From Nakamurella sp. (GTDB lineage Bacteria; Actinomycetota; Actinomycetes; Mycobacteriales; Nakamurellaceae), in contig JADGOY010000015.1 of the NCBI GenBank assembly GCA_017882715.1, positions 1 to 40,559 of the forward strand: DNA of 40,559 bases. The letters are read 5' to 3'. Made by a program: the position numbers and the translations under genes. The notes beneath the pieces were generated by a model. The model was not told the origin of the DNA and made no database searches. It was given only the letters and a program-made list of their open reading frames with translations. Shown in pieces: positions 24,046 to 31,948 of the stretch. Position 1 is the stretch's first letter, and the number at the start of each line of letters is the position of its first letter.

Positions 24046-25239
24046 GTGAGCGTGGTCGTGGTGGGCGCGGGCATCGTCGGGCTTGCCGTTGCACGCCAAC
24101 TGCTGATCGAGACGCCCGGCGAGCCGGTCACCGTACTGGACAAGGAAGCCGAGGTCGCGGCGCACCAGACCGGGCACAACAGCGGGGTCGTGCACGCCGG
24201 CATCTACTACCCGCCGGGATCACTCAAGGCGCAGCTGTGCAGGCGGGGACGCGACCTGCTCGGTGACTTCTGCGAGGCGAATGGGATCCGCGTCGATCCG
24301 GTGGGGAAACTCGTCGTCGCACTGAACGCTGCGGAGAAGGTCGGGCTGGCCGAGATCGAGCGCCGAGCGCTGGCCAACCAGGTCAGTGACGTGGTCATGC
24401 TCGACGGGCACGGCCTGCGGCGGATCGAGCCGGAGGTAGCCGGGATCGCCGCCGTGCACTCGCCGTCGACCGCGATCGTCGACTTCGTCGCGGTGGCCAG
24501 GGCGCTCGCCGCCGATATCGAAACGCGTTGTGGCACAGTGCGTCTGAATTCGGAGGTGGTGGGCGTCCGGCAGTTGCCGGCTGGTGTTGCCGTTGTCACG
24601 ACGACCGGTGAGCTTGCCGCCGACCGACTGGTGGTGTGCGGCGGCCTGCAGTCTGCCCGGCTGGCCGCGCTGATCGGGGGCGATCCGGATCCGCAGATCG
24701 TGCCCTTCCGCGGTGAGTACTTCCGGTTGACGCCCGATGCCGCGGCCAGGGTCCGCGGCCTGGTCTACCCGGTGCCGGACCCTCGATACCCGTTCCTCGG
24801 AATCCACCTGACCCGCCGGATCGACGGGCAGGTGGACGTCGGACCCAACGCGGTATTGGCCCTGGCCCTGGAGGGCTACCGGCGCGGCAGCGTGTCCTGG
24901 ACCGATGTCCGCGCCATCGCGGCGTGGCCGGGTTTCCGGGTGATGGCGCGGCGGAACTGGCGGATGGGCGCGCGGGAGATGCTCGGCTCGCTCTCCAAGC
25001 GGCACTTCACCGCGCAGGCCCGCGCCTACCTCCCGGACCTGCGGCCCGAGCAGCTGATGCCTGCACCTGCCGGGGTCCGGGCGCAGGCTATCCGCCGCGA
25101 CGGTGGTCTTGTCGACGATTTCTGGATCACCCACCACGACCGGATCACCCTGGTCCGCAATGCACCTTCGCCTGCGGCAACCTCGTCGCTGGCTATCGCC
25201 GAGTACATCTGCGCCGACGTGGGCCGCGCGTCCGGTTGA
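24046..25239 (+). CDS. lhgO: L-2-hydroxyglutarate oxidase LhgO
   Basis: 397-residue FAD enzyme of the DAO family. The N-terminal dinucleotide motif is VVVGAGIVGLAVARQLL, followed by KEAEVAAHQTGHNSGVVHAGIYY, the strongly conserved LhgO signature. ALCRRGRDLL-like text, LVVCGGLQSARLA, PFRGEYFRL and YPVPDPRYPFLGIHLTRRIDG also match. The C-terminal VDDFWITHHDRITLVRNAPSPAATSSLAIAEYI closes the FAD site. It oxidises L-2-hydroxyglutarate to 2-oxoglutarate, passing electrons to the respiratory chain, and clears a side product of central metabolism. The GTG start has only a weak upstream purine stretch. The gene is intact although its upstream flank is decayed. Confidence 0.92.
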   Translation: MSVVVVGAGIVGLAVARQLLIETPGEPVTVLDKEAEVAAHQTGHNSGVVHAGIYYPPGSLKAQLCRRGRDLLGDFCEANGIRVDPVGKLVVALNAAEKVGLAEIERRALANQVSDVVMLDGHGLRRIEPEVAGIAAVHSPSTAIVDFVAVARALAADIETRCGTVRLNSEVVGVRQLPAGVAVVTTTGELAADRLVVCGGLQSARLAALIGGDPDPQIVPFRGEYFRLTPDAAARVRGLVYPVPDPRYPFLGIHLTRRIDGQVDVGPNAVLALALEGYRRGSVSWTDVRAIAAWPGFRVMARRNWRMGAREMLGSLSKRHFTAQARAYLPDLRPEQLMPAPAGVRAQAIRRDGGLVDDFWITHHDRITLVRNAPSPAATSSLAIAEYICADVGRASG

Positions 25240-25296
25240 GCTCTTGGACGGAGCGCAGTGCATCGCCGGGTCGGCGGGAGGTCAACCGCCCGGGGG

Positions 25297-25428
25297 TCAG
25301 CCGCCGCCCCACGAGTCGTCGATCACCGGTTTGACGGCCGGTCCGGTCCGGTAGATGTCCCGGTCCTCGAGCAGGTCGCGGGGGGACACCGTGACCGAAC
25401 CTGTCCTGACGCCCCGGCGGCGTGGCAC
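25297..25428 (-). CDS. Possible small ORF, 43 residues, after the amylase gene
   Basis: GTG 25428 lies 6 bp after the amylase stop on the same strand. The product begins MPRRRGVRTGSVTVSPRDLL and continues EDRDIYRTGPAVKPVIDDSWGGG. Residue mix and GC at third positions look coding, more so than the alternative frames. There is no good ribosome site, so reinitiation after the amylase would be needed. No family recognised. It could be a displaced C-terminal tail of a lost gene. Confidence 0.35.
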   Translation of the reverse strand: MPRRRGVRTGSVTVSPRDLLEDRDIYRTGPAVKPVIDDSWGGG

Positions 25429-25434
25429 CCGAAC

Positions 25435-26760
25435 TCAGGCCAACACGGCCCACTGATGAGCCCCGAGGAACAGCTGGGTTTCACCGGAGGAATTGTGGTG
25501 CATGCTCGCCGATCCGGCGAGCAGCTGCGAACAGCCCGGAGCGGAGATCGAGGCGGGTGAATCACTGATGTTGAGCGCGACGAACAGCCGCTGCGAGTCG
25601 CCGACACTCTCATAGCTGAAAACTGTCTTGGTGAGTTGGACAGGCCGGGTGACCGCCGTGTGCAGCCAAGGATTTCGCCGGCGCAGCCCGATCAATTCCT
25701 GGTGCAACCGGTAGATCGGCCAGCCGTAACTGGCCAGGGCACCGGGCCCGCTGTCGGGGAAGGTCGGCCTGATGGCGTCGTCGCCGCCGACCCGGTTTTC
25801 CTTGATGCCCCGGAACGCCTGCTCGTCGCCGTAATACACCGACGGTGTTCCCGCCACCGTGAACAGGACGACCAGGGCGTGGGCAAGGTGGCGTTCGTCA
25901 CTCAACTTGCTCGCAATCCGGGTGACGTCGTGGTTTCCGACGAACGTCATCGGCACAAAGGTGTCCAGCAGGGCGTTGTGACGCCGCAACGACCAGGCAA
26001 GTTCGAAGAAATTGCCGTCGTTCAGCGAACTCCAGACGGCCTTCCACAATTCATACTGGGTGATCGCGTCGAGCCCGTGTCCACGGACGATCGAGCGGTA
26101 GTCGCCGTGGATCACCTCACCGACGAGGTAGGCGTCGGGATGCGCACTCCTGATGCGTGGCAGGACCTTCGACCAGAATGCCGCCGGGGTGGCATATGCC
26201 GCGTCCAGTCGCCAGCCGTCGGCTCCCCGCGCGAGCCAGTGACCCATCACGTCGGTGACGTATTCGGCCACTGCGGATTCGGCGTGATTGAGCGCAATGA
26301 GCCCCTCGTGGCCTTCGAAGGTGCGAAACATCGGCCCGGAGACCCGGCCTTCCGCTGCCGGATCCACCGGACTGAACCAGCTGCTTTCCGGCGCGGCGGG
26401 ACCGATCTCGATCGTCCGTTGAAAAGCCGGGAATTGCGGTCCCACGTGATTGAACACGCCGTCCAGCAGCAGCCGCAGTCCCCGTGCGCGAAGCGCGTCG
26501 ACGAGCCTGTCGAAGTCGCGGTCGTCGCCGAGCCGCTCGTCGATGCGGTAGTGATCGATCGTGTCGTATCCGTGGGTGCTGGCCGCGAAGATCGGTCCCA
26601 GCGCAAGCCCGGACACCCCGAGGTCGGCCGCATAGTCGAGCCAGCCGATGATCTTGTCCAGTCGATGCGTGACGGCGCCGCTCCCCGAGGCACTCTCGGC
26701 GCCGACGAAACCGAGCGGATACACGTGCCACCAGATCGCGTGGTCGGTCCAGGCTGCCAT
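25435..26760 (-). CDS. GH13 alpha-amylase-family glycosidase
   Basis: 441 residues from ATG 26760, which has AGGAGG at ideal spacing (the longer frame to 26802 does not). An intracellular GH13 enzyme with no signal peptide. Motifs: LDGVFNHVG (region I), GWRLDAAYA with the nucleophile Asp (region II), YLVGEVIHGDY with the acid/base Glu (region III), FVGNHDVTRI with the transition-state Asp (region IV). GTPSVYYGDEQAFRG follows as usual. A short C-terminal beta domain ends the protein. Substrate is probably maltodextrin or a related alpha-glucan; exact specificity (amylase, glucosidase, transferase) cannot be told. It starts 35 bp from the end of the MarR gene on the same strand, so the two may be cotranscribed. 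Confidence 0.88.
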   Translation of the reverse strand: MAAWTDHAIWWHVYPLGFVGAESASGSGAVTHRLDKIIGWLDYAADLGVSGLALGPIFAASTHGYDTIDHYRIDERLGDDRDFDRLVDALRARGLRLLLDGVFNHVGPQFPAFQRTIEIGPAAPESSWFSPVDPAAEGRVSGPMFRTFEGHEGLIALNHAESAVAEYVTDVMGHWLARGADGWRLDAAYATPAAFWSKVLPRIRSAHPDAYLVGEVIHGDYRSIVRGHGLDAITQYELWKAVWSSLNDGNFFELAWSLRRHNALLDTFVPMTFVGNHDVTRIASKLSDERHLAHALVVLFTVAGTPSVYYGDEQAFRGIKENRVGGDDAIRPTFPDSGPGALASYGWPIYRLHQELIGLRRRNPWLHTAVTRPVQLTKTVFSYESVGDSQRLFVALNISDSPASISAPGCSQLLAGSASMHHNSSGETQLFLGAHQWAVLA

Positions 26761-26794
26761 CTTTCCCCTCCTTGCCAGCCGATAATTCGGTGGG

Positions 26795-27256
26795 CTAAAC
26801 AACGCTGACTGTTGAGAGGCTCGAATCGGCCAGCTGATTCATCAGGACGGCAGCCAATCGAAGGAGTTCGATCTCCACCTCGGACCGTTCGGCGAGTGCG
26901 GCGAACAGCCAGGCGTCCCGGTGAGCCATGTCTTCGACAAGGGCCGTTCGGCCGGGCTCGGTCAGATCCAAGATCGAACCACGGCGATCCTTGGCGTTTG
27001 TCGACCGCAGGATGAGACCGGCGGCCTCCAGCCCGGCCAGCACCCGGGTCAGCGATTGGGGCTGCTGGTGTTCGGCCACGGCGATGTCGCCCGGCGAGCT
27101 CGGCCCGTGCGTGCGCAAATGGCTCAAGACCCCCAGTTCGTTGCCCGTCAGACCCTCGGCGGGACGCTGCAATCGCATGCGACGGGCCAGCCGCGTCACT
27201 CCACGCCGGATCTCCGCCGCGATGTCCCAGTCAGTCACGCTCGATTCATTCGACAT
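26795..27256 (-). CDS. MarR-family transcriptional regulator
   Basis: 153 residues. The winged helix-turn-helix is at about residues 35-100 (LTGNELGVLSHLRTHGPSSPGDIAVAE, then SLTRVLAGLEAAGLILR and the wing KDRRGSILDLTEPGR), between N- and C-terminal dimerisation helices. MarR proteins are dimeric repressors released by small aromatic or lipophilic ligands. It is divergent from the FUSC-type gene with 23 bp between start codons, and an inverted repeat fills that gap, so it very likely represses both itself and the FUSC gene. The ATG at 27256 stands 6 nt after a TAGCGT -10-like element, consistent with a leaderless mRNA. Confidence 0.9.
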   Translation of the reverse strand: MSNESSVTDWDIAAEIRRGVTRLARRMRLQRPAEGLTGNELGVLSHLRTHGPSSPGDIAVAEHQQPQSLTRVLAGLEAAGLILRSTNAKDRRGSILDLTEPGRTALVEDMAHRDAWLFAALAERSEVEIELLRLAAVLMNQLADSSLSTVSVV

Positions 27257-27282
27257 ACTAGTACGCTAACACGTACCATATG
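27255..27282. promoter_or_regulatory. Divergent promoters with MarR operator candidate
   Basis: Inverted repeat GTACG (27261-27265) / CGTAC (27272-27276) with 6-nt spacer; the flanks extend the symmetry imperfectly (ATACTAGTACG against CGTACCATATG). On the minus strand TAGCGT (27268-27263) sits 6 nt before the MarR ATG. On the plus strand TACGCT (27262-27267) sits 12 nt before the FUSC ATG. Both fit the TANNNT -10 form, and repressor binding would cover both. Confidence 0.6.
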
Positions 27283-29193
27283 TCCATGACAACCGTTGCG
27301 GAAGTGAGCACCGACAACACCCGTGACTCAACCAATCGATACGCTCCGCTTACTTCTTTGCTGACGAAACGGCTACAGTTGGGCAACGCCGCACCCCGGT
27401 TCGCAGTGGTGTCCATGGCCGCCATGCTGGCCAGTTTCGGCACCGCCGTACTGGTCGACAACCTCTTCGACCAGAAGGTCGACCTGGTCATTCTGGCCAT
27501 CGCGCTGGCAGTGATGCTGGCACGGACCGAGCACACCAGAGCGTCCCCCTCGATCGTGCTGACCACCGGAGTGCTCGCGGCAGCGGCAGCGGCGGCGAGC
27601 GGGGTCGGCGAGCTGATGGCCAGGGACAACACCTGGGGCGACGTGCTGTTCACGCTGGTGATGGGCTGCTCGATCTGGGTGCGCCGTTGGGGCCGCGGCT
27701 GGTCGAAGGCGGGTGCGCTGACGGCCCTGCCGTTCGTGGCCGCCCTGGTCATGCCGTTCCCGAGGGCAGGCGGGTGGCAGGGTGCCGCCTGGTCGGCCGG
27801 GATCGCGGTCATGGTCGTCGGCTGGGTCACCGCCGTCCTTTGGATCGCCTATCGCATCGGCTTGCTGACCAAGCCGACCACCGTTCCTCCGCCACCGGCG
27901 GCTGCCGCCGGCGCGGCGTCCGCCGGGACCTCCGTCGGGCGGCGGCGGGTGTCGGCAACCACCCGGATGGCTGTCCAGATGTCGGCGGCGCTCGGCTCGG
28001 CTTTCGCTGTCGGGCGGCACTTCGACTCCGACCATTGGGCCTGGCCGGTGTTGACCGCCTTCATCGTGTGCAGCGGGAATCAGGGCCGTGCGGATGTCAT
28101 CCACAAGGGCCTGCTGCGGGCGACCGGCGCGGCGGTCGGCACAGCGGCGGCAACCGGACTGGCCGATCAATTCCCGCCCGGTGACAAGATTTCCGTCGTC
28201 ATCATTTTTGCCGTGCTCGGCGTCGCCACGTGGCTGCGGCCGGCCAATTACGCCTACTGGGCCGCCTGTCTCACGGCCGCCGTCGCGTTGATGTACGGCT
28301 ATTTCGGTCAGGGCGGCGGCGACGTGCTGCAGCAGCGCCTGGAAGGCATTCTCATCGGAGCCGTCCTCGGGATCAGCGCGTCGTGGTTCATCCTGCCGGT
28401 CCGTACCACCGACGTCGTGCGCAAGCGCACTGCCGCGCTGCTGGCTGCCACCGGTGCGCTGCTGACCTCCGCCCGAGACGCCTCACCGGCCATCCGCAAG
28501 CAACACGCCGCCGACGTGGTCGGCGGGGTAGCCGCCCTTCATCATCTGGCCGGTCCACTCAAGCTGCGCCGCGCGCTGGGGCGCTGGTGGCGCGCGGCGC
28601 GGTGGCCGGCGGACGTGATCGACGCGACCGCGCCGTGCTCGTCCGCCGCGCGCACCGTGGTGCGTCAGTCCATCGCGCATCCCGCGGCCGTGGTCGAGCC
28701 GAGCGTCACAGCGCTGAGCGCGGTCGCGCTGGCCAACATCGCCGCGGTGCGGACGAGTCTGGGCCCACGGCCCGCGGCGAATCCCCAGCCGCTCCTCCGA
28801 TCCCGGGCTGTCCTGGCGGACGGGGCCGACGCAGCGGGCGAAGCCGACACTGTGGAGCCGTCCGACCCGGCGCACGGGGCCGACCCGGCGCACGCTGCCG
28901 ACCCGGCGCACGCTGCCGACCCGGCGGCCGACGAGGACCGGACCCCAGGGCTGACCGACCTGCGGACGGCGATCTCCACGCTGAACGATGCCGTGGTCAC
29001 GATCGGCGAGTCCGTCAGAATGGGATTGCATCGGCGCGGCCGGGCCGCCCGACCAGGCAAAGGAAGGCACCGGGTGGTGTCCGGGTCGAGGGCACCGCGG
29101 CCGGCGGGCGGTGCACCCGGCCGGCACGCCGCCCGGGAACGCGAATCTCAGCCCGCCAGCTCCTCGACAGCGACGAAGCGGCACCGCACGTGA
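27280..29193 (+). CDS. FUSC-family membrane protein, putative aromatic acid/efflux component
   Basis: 637 residues. Two membrane blocks of hydrophobic helices: residues about 45-200 (FAVVSMAAMLASFGTAVLV, LVILAIALAVMLAR, AALVMPFP region, IAVMVVGWVTAVLWIAY) and about 225-370 (ALGSAFAVGRHFDSDHWAWPVLTAFIVC, ATGAAVGTAAATGLA, ISVVIIFAVLGVATWL, GILIGAVLGISASWFILPV). This is the FUSC (fusaric-acid resistance / aromatic acid exporter-like) layout with the HWAWPVLTAFIV core. The cytoplasmic C-terminal third is helical, then has an 18-bp tandem repeat (28864-28929) giving DPAHAA units, and a basic tail. Starts at ATG 27280 or 27286. Divergent MarR control suggests export or tolerance of a small hydrophobic compound, possibly a product of the adjacent acyl pathway (inference). 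Its 3' end overlaps the PPTase gene by 46 bp. Confidence 0.8.
   Translation: MSMTTVAEVSTDNTRDSTNRYAPLTSLLTKRLQLGNAAPRFAVVSMAAMLASFGTAVLVDNLFDQKVDLVILAIALAVMLARTEHTRASPSIVLTTGVLAAAAAAASGVGELMARDNTWGDVLFTLVMGCSIWVRRWGRGWSKAGALTALPFVAALVMPFPRAGGWQGAAWSAGIAVMVVGWVTAVLWIAYRIGLLTKPTTVPPPPAAAAGAASAGTSVGRRRVSATTRMAVQMSAALGSAFAVGRHFDSDHWAWPVLTAFIVCSGNQGRADVIHKGLLRATGAAVGTAAATGLADQFPPGDKISVVIIFAVLGVATWLRPANYAYWAACLTAAVALMYGYFGQGGGDVLQQRLEGILIGAVLGISASWFILPVRTTDVVRKRTAALLAATGALLTSARDASPAIRKQHAADVVGGVAALHHLAGPLKLRRALGRWWRAARWPADVIDATAPCSSAARTVVRQSIAHPAAVVEPSVTALSAVALANIAAVRTSLGPRPAANPQPLLRSRAVLADGADAAGEADTVEPSDPAHGADPAHAADPAHAADPAADEDRTPGLTDLRTAISTLNDAVVTIGESVRMGLHRRGRAARPGKGRHRVVSGSRAPRPAGGAPGRHAARERESQPASSSTATKRHRT
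28864..28929. repeat. 18-bp tandem repeat inside the FUSC gene
   Basis: Three full units and a partial of GACCCGGCGCACGCTGCC, the first with a small variation. Encodes DPAH(G/A)A in the low-complexity C-terminal linker. Confidence 0.9.
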
Positions 29194-29876
29194 TGCGCGG
29201 TGCCGGCTGACGCCACGGACGCGACACAACCGGACACGGTGCCGACGTCGCTGAGCGTCCATCCTGAGGACCGGCCGTCGTGCCACCTCGGCCCGCAATC
29301 GCGCTCCACGGGCCACACGCCGACGTCGAAGCCGGCCAGCGCCCAGGACGTCAGGCCGGCGCCCATCGCCTTGACCATCGCCTCCTTGCGAGTCCAGCAG
29401 CGTGCGAACGCCTGCGGAAGCAGATGCGGCGGAACCTCTTCGAGCAGGTGCTGCTCACGGTCGGAAAAGAATTGGCCGGATGTGACCAGTAGTTCGCGCG
29501 GCCACGGTCGGATCTGCTCGACATCGACGCCCACCGGCACCTCCGGCGACACCGCGATCAGCGCCACGTCTGCGGTGTGCGTAAGATTGAAATGCACTGG
29601 CGCGCCGACGCTCTGGTGTACCTGAGGCTTACCGTGCGGATCACGTGACAGCGGCAGTGCGCCGGGCGCGGTGCGCAGGTAGCCGGCCAGCACGTAGCGC
29701 AGCGCGACGTGCGAGAGCACGAACTGCCGTCTGGCCGAGGGGAGGAGCAGGCGCTCGGCGCGGCCGATTTCGTCATCGGACAGCACGCCGCGCCAGCGAG
29801 TCCACCAATCCAACCTCGACGTCGTCAGCGGCACGTGCCAGACGTCGAGGTTGGCGGCGGAATCACCATGACCCAC
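29148..29876 (-). CDS. Sfp-type 4'-phosphopantetheinyl transferase
   Basis: 242 residues from GTG 29876, 11 bp after the hydrolase stop, with GAGCGGG upstream; the open frame to 30083 is non-coding extension. It moves phosphopantetheine from CoA to the Ser of carrier proteins. Motifs: FVLSHVALRYVLAGYL, FNLTHTADVALIAVS (P1 region), VGVDVEQIRPWP (Mg-binding Asp-x-Glu) and FARCWTRKEAMVKAMGAGL (WxxKEA). All catalytic residues are present, and the length is that of Sfp/Gsp-type enzymes rather than AcpS. Being last in the operon that begins with an ACP, its natural substrate is probably that ACP. The 3' end overlaps the convergent FUSC gene by 46 bp. Confidence 0.92.
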   Translation of the reverse strand: MGHGDSAANLDVWHVPLTTSRLDWWTRWRGVLSDDEIGRAERLLLPSARRQFVLSHVALRYVLAGYLRTAPGALPLSRDPHGKPQVHQSVGAPVHFNLTHTADVALIAVSPEVPVGVDVEQIRPWPRELLVTSGQFFSDREQHLLEEVPPHLLPQAFARCWTRKEAMVKAMGAGLTSWALAGFDVGVWPVERDCGPRWHDGRSSGWTLSDVGTVSGCVASVASAGTAHHVRCRFVAVEELAG

Positions 29877-29887
29877 GTCGATCCCGC

Positions 29888-30604
29888 TCAGGCATCCGCG
29901 CCGAGCGCCAACAAGTTCTCGGCGAGAAACCGGCGCAGATCGGGCCCGGCATCCGGGAAGGGCTCGTGAATCCCTGGATAGGACCGCCAGGTGACGGGAT
30001 GTCCCCATCCGACGAGGATGTTCCGGACGGCGCGGCCCATCTTGATCGGCACCGTCCAGTCGCGCCGACCGTGACCGATCCATATCGGCAGATGAGCGTT
30101 GGCGTTGCTGCGAGTGGCATCGGTGAGGTCCTCGCGCACGATGAACGGCGCGTAGAGCGCAAGACAGGCAAGCCGTTCCGGATGGTGCAGCGCGAGACTC
30201 GTTGCCATCGCAGCGCCCTGAGAGAAGCCGGCGATGACCACCCGGCCCGCGCCGACGGCCGCCGATTCGGATTCGACGATCTCGCGCAGCATCGATTCCG
30301 CGTCATTCAAGGTGGCGACATCCCCCTCGTCCAGGCGGGTGACCTTCTGCATGAACCACGCTCGCACCGGGGCGGGGCGCACCATGCCGATCATCCGGTA
30401 GGGCGCGCTGACGTACACGCTCCGCACGCCCGCGCCGGCCAATCCGCTGGCCTCGAAGACTCCCTTCATCACCGAGGCGTCCTGACCCAGGCCGTGCAGC
30501 CAGATAATGCTTCCGACGGGATCACCGTCCGGAACGTCGATCTCGACCTCGAGAGGCTGATCCTGCTCTTCTCCGTATGCGTCGCGGACGCTGCTGCAAC
30601 CCAT
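29888..30604 (-). CDS. Alpha/beta-hydrolase, phospholipase/carboxylesterase type
   Basis: 238 residues. WLHGLGQDASVMKGVF gives the oxyanion-hole region, VIAGFSQGAAMATSLAL the nucleophile Ser, GHGRRDWTVP the Asp and YPGIHEPFPD the His, all in the order of the abhydrolase_2 carboxylesterase family. No signal peptide. Starts 12 bp after the ketosynthase stop and is followed by the PPTase. In this operon it is likely the enzyme that releases the acyl chain from ACP or hydrolyses a thioester or ester product (inference); homology alone only says small-ester hydrolase. A discrete thioesterase is otherwise missing from the operon. Confidence 0.85.
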   Translation of the reverse strand: MGCSSVRDAYGEEQDQPLEVEIDVPDGDPVGSIIWLHGLGQDASVMKGVFEASGLAGAGVRSVYVSAPYRMIGMVRPAPVRAWFMQKVTRLDEGDVATLNDAESMLREIVESESAAVGAGRVVIAGFSQGAAMATSLALHHPERLACLALYAPFIVREDLTDATRSNANAHLPIWIGHGRRDWTVPIKMGRAVRNILVGWGHPVTWRSYPGIHEPFPDAGPDLRRFLAENLLALGADA

Positions 30605-30616
30605 GATCGCCCCGGC

Positions 30617-31948
30617 TCAGGCTGCGGCCTGAATCGGGCGCGGCGTCAACCGGGGATTGTCCGGACGACCGAAGACCATTGCGGCGTACTGTCCACCGAA
30701 GCCGAACGAATTCTTCAGCACGGTGTCCACAGGTTGCTCGACCGGCGTCAGGGAGGTCCTGACAGCGCAGGCCGGATCGGGTTCGGTGCAGGTGACGACC
30801 GGTGGTATCACCCCGTTGCACAGCGTCAGCGCGCTGACGGCGGTTTCGATGATGCCCGAGGCCGCAGAGCCGTGACCGGTCAGCGATTTCACCGCCGAGA
30901 CGGGAAGGTCGGGCATCCTGCTGCCGAAGACCTTGTGCATGGCGCGCGACTCGGTCAGGTCGTTCAGGCGCGTCGACGTCCCGTGCGAGTTGACGGTGTC
31001 GACCTCGTCGACGTCGATTCCCGCCCGCCTGATGGCCGTGCGCATGACGTGTTCGACGGCATCCACATTCGGCGCCGTCATGTGACCGGTGCCGACGGCC
31101 AGGCCCCAGCCCTGCACGACGGCATGAACCTGCTCGACGCCCCGGCGTCGCGCATGGTCGGCAGTTTCCAGAACCAGGGCACCGGCTGATTCGTTGATCA
31201 CCATTCCCGAGCGGCGCTTGTCGAACGGCATGGACGCCTGCTCCGCGGGTTCGCGCCACCGCGACAACGCCATGAGTTGTCCGTACTGCGACAACACATA
31301 CGGCGTGTTTCGCGAGACGCTGGCCGACACCACGACGCATTCCACCTTCCCCATCCGCAGCAGCCGGGCGCCCTCGGCGATCGCACGCAGTCCGCCGGCA
31401 CAGGTCGCCTCGAGCCTGGTGGCGATCAGCGAGGTGCCCAGCCGGGCCGCGATATCCGAAGGGAATGTGGACAGGTCGACGGTTTCCAACGGCAGGTCCT
31501 TGTCGGCCAGATACTCGGCGACCGCCGCCGGGCTGTTGCCCACCTGGCTGTACCGCGCGCCCAGCGACTTCATATGGTTTTCGTAGTCCTTCGGGTCGGA
31601 GCCGGTCGGTCCTGGCCATACCCGCGCCCAGATCAGCCCGGCAGGACCGGTCAGCGGCTCGCTCAGACCGGCATCGTCCAGGGCCTGTTCGACCGCATCC
31701 AGCATGAGACAGTCGCCCCACGAGCGGCCCGGGACCTGCCAACGGTCCCGTACGGCCTGTTTGGCGTCCTCCGGAACCAGTCCGGCGACCCACCCGCAGG
31801 GCAGCGCGGACAGATCCATCCGGTCCTCCAGTCGCAGACCGGATCGGCCCCGCAGATTCGCGTCCCAGAACGCGCCGATCGAGGATCCGATGGGCGTGAC
31901 GACACCCATTCCGGAGATGACGATTTCTTTCGCGGTTGACTCGTTCAC
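30617..31948 (-). CDS. Beta-ketoacyl synthase, KS (alpha) subunit
   Basis: 443 residues from GTG 31948 with AGGAG 8 nt upstream; the GTG overlaps the stop of the CLF-like gene (GTGA). The condensing-enzyme triad is complete: Cys183 in EATCAGGLRA, His322 in VNSHGTSTRLND, Lys354/His359 in VKSLTGHGSAASG, and the C-terminal NSFGFGGQYAAMVFG. It performs decarboxylative Claisen condensation on ACP-bound extender units. It is FabF-like in overall pattern, but pairing with an inactive partner gene immediately upstream is the KS-CLF arrangement of type II polyketide synthases. Note the active-site motif ATCAGG, not the DTACSSS of aromatic type II PKS. Chain length and product cannot be predicted from the sequence alone. 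Confidence 0.9.
   Translation of the reverse strand: MNESTAKEIVISGMGVVTPIGSSIGAFWDANLRGRSGLRLEDRMDLSALPCGWVAGLVPEDAKQAVRDRWQVPGRSWGDCLMLDAVEQALDDAGLSEPLTGPAGLIWARVWPGPTGSDPKDYENHMKSLGARYSQVGNSPAAVAEYLADKDLPLETVDLSTFPSDIAARLGTSLIATRLEATCAGGLRAIAEGARLLRMGKVECVVVSASVSRNTPYVLSQYGQLMALSRWREPAEQASMPFDKRRSGMVINESAGALVLETADHARRRGVEQVHAVVQGWGLAVGTGHMTAPNVDAVEHVMRTAIRRAGIDVDEVDTVNSHGTSTRLNDLTESRAMHKVFGSRMPDLPVSAVKSLTGHGSAASGIIETAVSALTLCNGVIPPVVTCTEPDPACAVRTSLTPVEQPVDTVLKNSFGFGGQYAAMVFGRPDNPRLTPRPIQAAA

Noticed and set aside
25636-26808. 390-codon plus-strand frame opposite the amylase
   Set aside because: Shadow; the minus strand has all four GH13 motifs and a strong ribosome site.
28230-29210. 326-codon plus-strand frame inside the FUSC gene
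   Set aside because: Very Arg-rich out-of-frame shadow of the GC-rich 3' half of the FUSC gene.
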